Part shown: piece by piece, positions 60,068-64,000 of the stretch
Position numbering within the stretch: the first letter of the stretch is position 1
Layout of the letters: each line of letters begins with the position of its first letter
Source of the DNA: Yoonia sp. SS1-5
Lineage (GTDB): Bacteria > Pseudomonadota > Alphaproteobacteria > Rhodobacterales > Rhodobacteraceae
Assembly: GCF_038443705.2 (NCBI RefSeq)
Contig: NZ_CP151767.2
Span: 1,116,001 to 1,180,000, forward strand
Direction of reading: 5' to 3'
Length of the DNA: 64,000 bases
The notes under the pieces: generated by a model
Database searches by the model: none
The model's input: only the letters and a program-made list of their open reading frames with translations
Told to the model about the DNA's origin: nothing
Translations under genes and position numbers: made by a program

Positions 60068-60721
60068 ATGGTTGAATGGATCCAAAGTGACGGGCTGACC
60101 GAATATCCCGATGCGCTTGCCTTTATGGAAGAACGCGTCGACGCGATTATTCGCGGTGCCGCTGAAGAGGCCGTCTGGCTGGTCGAACATCCCCCGCTTT
60201 ACACGGCCGGGACATCTGCAAAACGCGCTGACCTAATCGACCCGCATCGCTTTCCGGTCTATGACGCCCGCCGGGGTGGCGAATACACCTATCACGGCCC
60301 CGGGCAACGCGTCGTCTATGTCATGCTGGATCTTGGCAAACGCGGCCGCGATGTCCGTCGCTTTGTGCAGGACCTTGAGGCTTGGGTGATTGGCACCCTT
60401 GATACGTTCAACGTCAAGGGTGAGGTTCGCCCCGGCCGTGTTGGTGTTTGGGTGGAACGTCCCGAAAAACCAGCGCAGCCGGATGGTACGGTTGCGGAGG
60501 ACAAGATTGCTGCCTTGGGGATCAGATTGCGCAAATGGGTCAGCTTTCATGGCCTGTCGATCAATGTTGATCCCGATTTGCGCCACTTCGATGGGATCGT
60601 ACCCTGCGGCATCACGGCCCATGGGGTGACCAGCCTTGTTGATCTGGGCCTTCCGGTGTCGATGCACGACCTGGACGTGGCACTAAAGCATTGCTTTGAA
60701 ACAACGATGCAGCACCCATAG
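60068..60721 (+). CDS. lipB: Octanoyltransferase LipB
   Basis: The 217-residue enzyme moves octanoyl from acyl carrier protein to lipoyl domains. Motifs are [35 protein letters not shown], and [16 protein letters not shown] with the catalytic Cys; the Lys lies in the [12 protein letters not shown] region. The start [17 protein letters not shown] at 60068 matches family length; the frame runs upstream through tRNA-Leu, which rules out the longer form. Confidence 0.94.
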   Translation: MVEWIQSDGLTEYPDALAFMEERVDAIIRGAAEEAVWLVEHPPLYTAGTSAKRADLIDPHRFPVYDARRGGEYTYHGPGQRVVYVMLDLGKRGRDVRRFVQDLEAWVIGTLDTFNVKGEVRPGRVGVWVERPEKPAQPDGTVAEDKIAALGIRLRKWVSFHGLSINVDPDLRHFDGIVPCGITAHGVTSLVDLGLPVSMHDLDVALKHCFETTMQHP

Positions 60722-60978
60722 GGCCAAAGGCCCCAAGGAACGCGCGATGCGAGCCTGTCCCCGACCCGCACCGCGCACTGCAAGCGCCGCATAGTGCACG
60801 ATCATCAAGATCGTACCGTGAGTGAAGGCAAATGCAGCGTTGCCCACGGGCGCAAACTGCGTCCGGTGATCGGGATATGGTGTGGCAGGGGGTCTCGGCG
60901 AAAGGATCAGTGGGGTTAGTCACATGTTACAAAACCGCCAGGTCACTGATACTAATCAGTATTCTCAGATTGTCACCG
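60722..60978. other. 257-bp gap between lipB and the TPR regulator
   Basis: No gene is called. Minus-strand frames exist, one starting with GTG near 60923, but none shows family features or a good ribosome site. The region ends with tatactaatcagtattctcag, an AT-rich partly symmetric stretch at 60950-60970. Confidence 0.4.
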
Positions 60979-62619
60979 TTACAGACGGCCAGTCATTTCT
61001 GCCGCCAGATCTTTGTAGTTCTGAATAAACTGCAACCCGTCCGGCGATTCCTGACATAGGCGTGGGATCGTCACAGTTGCAAAATGGTCCGGCGAGATAT
61101 CGGGCCAGTTTGTTTGTTGCTGCCGGATAATCGACGCGGCCTGATCAGTTTGTCCCAGTTTGTTCAACAGCATCGCATGCCGCATGAAGGTGTAGGGTAT
61201 CTCGAAAATCAACGCGGCCTGTTCCTCTGCCGCAAGCGCCAGATCGTATTCGCCGCGATGCGCATGCAACCATCCCGTCCAGGTCAGGGTCAGCCATCGG
61301 ATCGGATTGTCGGCAGAAAGTGACAGATCAAATGCGATCGCCGCGGCCAGTACATCGTCAGGCGGTGCCTGACAGGAATAGGGGATCACCAAAGCCAGAA
61401 ACCTGGCCAGATCATGCCCAGGGTCAAGCTCCAACACCCGGGCCATCGTCGTTTCAGCCGCGCCGATCATGCCCGCATGCCATTGCGACTGCGCCACATT
61501 GAAAACCACGTCGGGGTCCAGCGGGGCAAGTTCCATCGCCCGCTTTGCGTGGCGAACAGCCTCGTCGCGCAATGCCGGGGTGTTGGACGGCCCCGAAACA
61601 TTTGCCAGATAGGCCAGCTTGTCGGCCATGACGGAATGCGCCGCCCCAAAGTCAGGGTCTTTTGTCAGGGCCAGACGCATCAGCCCAACCCGCTGCAATT
61701 CCCATTCCACCGCGTTCATTGATGGGCCAGGCACCCATGTCGCCATGACAAATAACTGCTCGGGCGACAGGGTTTGCGGATCGCGCCCGGCAAGTTGGGC
61801 CTTGGATGCACCCAACAGGCGCACCCGCAATTCGTTGCCAAAGGATTGCGCGATCCGCTGGTCAAGATCAGGCCCGTTCGCCACAACAAGTGATTTCGCC
61901 CAGACCAGCCTGTCGGTGGCCGGAATGATTAGCTCTGCGTCAATCCGGTGCCCCTCGGGGTTTTCTTCCCCAACCCAACCGCGCAAGGCGAATTCGGCCG
62001 TCGGTCGTTGCCGGCTGCCTGTGGGGTTTGAAAGTACCGTGACCTGCTGCATCCGTGCCAGCCCTTGCCGCAGCACGGAACTGACGGCGGCGGCAATGTC
62101 GGGATCACCCTGAAAGTCGACCAGAGCGATCCGCACCGCCCGTTCGGGTTCGACGACCTGCATGGGGGCATCGAAGGCATAGTAAATTCCCATCACCGCG
62201 ACACCAAGCAGGGCAACCATCCCACCAATCACCGGCCATTTCCGGGTAGGGGCGGGCGTTTCCGGTATCGTTTCGACAATAAGGGCCAGCTCCAGCACCG
62301 GCCGGTATGATCCGACCGGGATATCGACACTCAGCGGGATTTGCGCATGTGAACTTGCATTGAACACCGCGAGCGCTGATCGCAGTCGCCCCATCTCAAC
62401 CCGGACACTGCTGTCGGTGGACGGGTCAAAATCATCCGGCTTGTCAAAAACGTCGAGCCCGATTGCATAGGCCTTGAGGGTATCGCCCTGCCCGGCGACT
62501 TCGGTCCGGATCAGGTATTCAAGCAACCGTTGTCGCCGCGCACTTTTGCCCAGCACGCCTGACGCCTGCACGGCGTCAAGATAGGTCGAAATATCGTCGT
62601 CTGAAATGCTTTGGGTCAT
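60979..62619 (-). CDS. Winged-helix/TPR regulator-like membrane protein
   Basis: A 546-residue protein. The N-terminus (SARRQRLLEYLIRTEVAGQG, SSVRVEMGRLRSAL) is the helix-turn-helix-like region seen ahead of TPR proteins often labelled adenylate cyclase-like. One membrane span follows (WPVIGGMVALLGVAVMGIYY, about residue 130-150). The remainder is a TolB/FlgO-like domain (RAVRIALVDFQGDPDIAAAV) and TPR repeats (AKRAMELAPLDPDVVFNVAQ; TTMARVLELDPGHDLARFLA). No cyclase catalytic domain is present. The start at 62619 is a choice; ATG at 62685 is also in frame. Confidence 0.75.
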   Translation of the reverse strand: MTQSISDDDISTYLDAVQASGVLGKSARRQRLLEYLIRTEVAGQGDTLKAYAIGLDVFDKPDDFDPSTDSSVRVEMGRLRSALAVFNASSHAQIPLSVDIPVGSYRPVLELALIVETIPETPAPTRKWPVIGGMVALLGVAVMGIYYAFDAPMQVVEPERAVRIALVDFQGDPDIAAAVSSVLRQGLARMQQVTVLSNPTGSRQRPTAEFALRGWVGEENPEGHRIDAELIIPATDRLVWAKSLVVANGPDLDQRIAQSFGNELRVRLLGASKAQLAGRDPQTLSPEQLFVMATWVPGPSMNAVEWELQRVGLMRLALTKDPDFGAAHSVMADKLAYLANVSGPSNTPALRDEAVRHAKRAMELAPLDPDVVFNVAQSQWHAGMIGAAETTMARVLELDPGHDLARFLALVIPYSCQAPPDDVLAAAIAFDLSLSADNPIRWLTLTWTGWLHAHRGEYDLALAAEEQAALIFEIPYTFMRHAMLLNKLGQTDQAASIIRQQQTNWPDISPDHFATVTIPRLCQESPDGLQFIQNYKDLAAEMTGRL

Positions 62620-62685
62620 CAGTGGCAGGTTACCTGAATGCGCAGCGATCCACACGCCCAAGTTTATACCGGCCTTGGGATGCAA

Positions 62686-62910
62686 TCAACTTTGGTGCCG
62701 CATTGCCGCCGGCCCGCACAAGCCGCGACAAACAAACGCAAATACGTGCCATGCAGTCGTGAAACCAAAACAGCCCTGCGCCAATTTAACCCAGCTTCGG
62801 CCTTGCATCCTTTGTTGCTCCTTCTGACGCAAGCGACTAGAACCGGTGCAAATTTGGGGCGCAGTGAATCGTCCCATCCGTGATAGTAGCCAATACGAGG
62901 AGAGCCAAAA
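62686..62910. promoter_or_regulatory. Upstream region of ctaD
   Basis: The 225 bp between the divergent TPR regulator and ctaD hold no credible gene and must contain the ctaD promoter. A ribosome site gaggag lies eight bases before the ctaD ATG. Confidence 0.5.
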
Positions 62911-64000
62911 ATGGCAGATGCAGCCATCCACGGCGACGCACATGAGGACAACAGGGGCTTCTTTACCCGCTGGTTCATGTCCACAAACCACAAGGATATC
63001 GGGATCCTCTACCTGTTTGTTGCAGGTGTGCTTGGTTTCATTTCCGTAGCGTTTACAGTGTATATGCGCCTGGAATTGATGAACCCCGGCGTCCAATACA
63101 TGTGCGTCGAAGGCGCGCGTTTCATTGCGGATGCGTCTGCGGAATGTACGCCAAACGGGCATTTGTGGAACGTGATGATCACCTATCACGGCGTCCTGAT
63201 GATGTTCTTTGTGGTTATTCCGGCGCTCTTTGGCGGCTTTGGCAACTACTTCATGCCGCTGCAGATCGGCGCGCCTGACATGGCGTTCCCGCGGCTGAAC
63301 AATCTGTCGTTCTGGATGTTTGTCGCCGGTGCTGCACTTGGTGTCGCTTCAATGCTGGCGCCGGGGGGTAATGGGCAGCTTGGCTCGGGCGTGGGGTGGG
63401 TGCTTTACCCGCCGCTTTCCACGTCAGAAGGCGGGATGTCCATGGATCTCGCGATCTTTGCGGTTCACTTGTCCGGTGCCTCCTCGATCCTGGGCGCGAT
63501 CAACATGATCACGACCTTCCTGAACATGCGTGCCCCAGGCATGACATTGCACAAGGTGCCGCTGTTTGCATGGTCGATCTTCGTGACCGCCTGGCTGATC
63601 CTTCTGGCCCTGCCCGTTCTGGCGGGTGCAATCACCATGCTGCTGACAGACCGGAACTTTGGCACGACCTTCTTCCAGCCCGAAGGCGGCGGCGATCCGA
63701 TCCTGTACCAGCACATCCTGTGGTTCTTTGGCCACCCGGAAGTGTACATCATCATTATCCCGGGCTTCGGGATTATCAGCCACGTCATTGCAACCTTCAG
63801 CCGCAAGCCTGTCTTTGGCTATCTGCCGATGGTCTATGCGATGGTCGCGATTGGTGTTCTGGGCTTCGTCGTCTGGGCGCACCACATGTACACGGTGGGC
63901 ATGTCCCTGACCCAGCAATCCTACTTCATGCTGGCAACCATGGTCATCGCGGTGCCGACGGGTGTGAAAATCTTCTCATGGATCGCCACCATGTGGGGCG
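62911..64000 (+). CDS. ctaD: Cytochrome c oxidase subunit I (aa3 type), 3' truncated by window edge
   Basis: The frame from ATG at 62911 is open to the window end, giving 363 of about 555 residues. [17 protein letters not shown] is the family N-terminus. [11 protein letters not shown] has a heme a ligand His, [16 protein letters not shown] carries the CuB His cross-linked to Tyr, and [10 protein letters not shown] has the two further CuB His. It is the proton-pumping catalytic subunit of the terminal oxidase in the inner membrane. Confidence 0.97.
   Translation, partial: MADAAIHGDAHEDNRGFFTRWFMSTNHKDIGILYLFVAGVLGFISVAFTVYMRLELMNPGVQYMCVEGARFIADASAECTPNGHLWNVMITYHGVLMMFFVVIPALFGGFGNYFMPLQIGAPDMAFPRLNNLSFWMFVAGAALGVASMLAPGGNGQLGSGVGWVLYPPLSTSEGGMSMDLAIFAVHLSGASSILGAINMITTFLNMRAPGMTLHKVPLFAWSIFVTAWLILLALPVLAGAITMLLTDRNFGTTFFQPEGGGDPILYQHILWFFGHPEVYIIIIPGFGIISHVIATFSRKPVFGYLPMVYAMVAIGVLGFVVWAHHMYTVGMSLTQQSYFMLATMVIAVPTGVKIFSWIATMWG

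Noticed and set aside
60612..60923. Minus-strand ORF between lipB and the TPR regulator
   Set aside because: Cys-rich, overlaps lipB antisense, starts with GTG without a good ribosome site, and has no recognisable family.
1..64000. CRISPR arrays, rRNA operons, prophage
   Set aside because: No regularly spaced repeats, rRNA sequence or phage structural genes were seen.

Overview
The window is chromosomal DNA of a marine-type alphaproteobacterium, most likely of the Rhodobacteraceae/Roseobacter group. The evidence is the gene set: FrcBCA sugar import, a PhaR/PhaP/PhaC/PhaZ polyhydroxyalkanoate locus, opgC-opgG-opgH glucan synthesis, an aa3-type ctaD and GPH-family transport. Further support comes from frequent ATGA or TAATG overlaps between neighbouring genes and an even, GC-rich codon use. 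Both window edges cut genes: a CoA-transferase on the left and ctaD on the right.

Layout. 0.7-6.7 kb holds a TPR protein and a translationally coupled opgC-opgG-opgH operon for osmoregulated periplasmic glucans. 6.8-9.6 kb (minus strand) is a tightly packed five-gene exported-protein operon: two related cysteine-rich secreted proteins, an SCO-type copper/thiol protein, a Tat-type rhodanese and an esterase. 9.8-14.1 kb is a ROK repressor facing a fructose-type ABC transporter (frcBCA).

14.2-28.2 kb is accessory DNA. It contains a chimeric IS3/IS66 relic, an orphan type VI secretion spike module (vgrG, two unknown proteins, a PAAR tip, two further unknowns), a degenerate IS3-type transposase and a truncated copy of a plasmid-like helix-turn-helix gene. 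It continues with a TniB-like ATPase, a TniA-like transposase cut by an IS481-family element, and a ColE1-style mobilisation operon in which two small mob genes are nested in another frame of the relaxase gene. The block ends beside a tRNA-Arg(CCT) gene.

28.5-40.6 kb returns to core-type genes: an OmpV/MipA porin-like protein, rlmJ, terB, a PhnD-like protein, and a polar amino acid/polyamine uptake and gamma-glutamylation locus (ABC ATPase, binding protein, two permeases, class I amidotransferase, PuuA-like synthetase, PuuB-like oxidase). 40.7-42.8 kb has a DegT-type aminotransferase and a LysR regulator whose convergent stop codons lie inside one palindrome. 42.9-48.2 kb is the PHA granule locus with visible PhaR-type operator palindromes. 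48.2-52.9 kb has three alpha/beta hydrolases, an MFS transporter and a fused ArsR-AHSA1 regulator behind a 32-bp palindrome.

53.9-58.6 kb carries thrS and then a complete bufferin operon: precursor BufA1, MNIO maturase BufB, partner BufC and a DoxX membrane protein, a copper-handling RiPP system. 58.6-64.0 kb has an ArsC/Spx-like protein, a cold-shock protein, an unlisted 55-aa ORF, tRNA-Leu(GAG), lipB, a winged-helix/TPR regulator and ctaD.

The parts that deserve most attention are the vgrG/PAAR module with unknown cargo, the paired cysteine-rich secreted proteins next to SCO, the bufferin operon with its longer-than-usual precursor tail, the nested mob genes, and several palindromes that coincide with stop codons or promoters. 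No CRISPR array, rRNA gene or prophage was seen.
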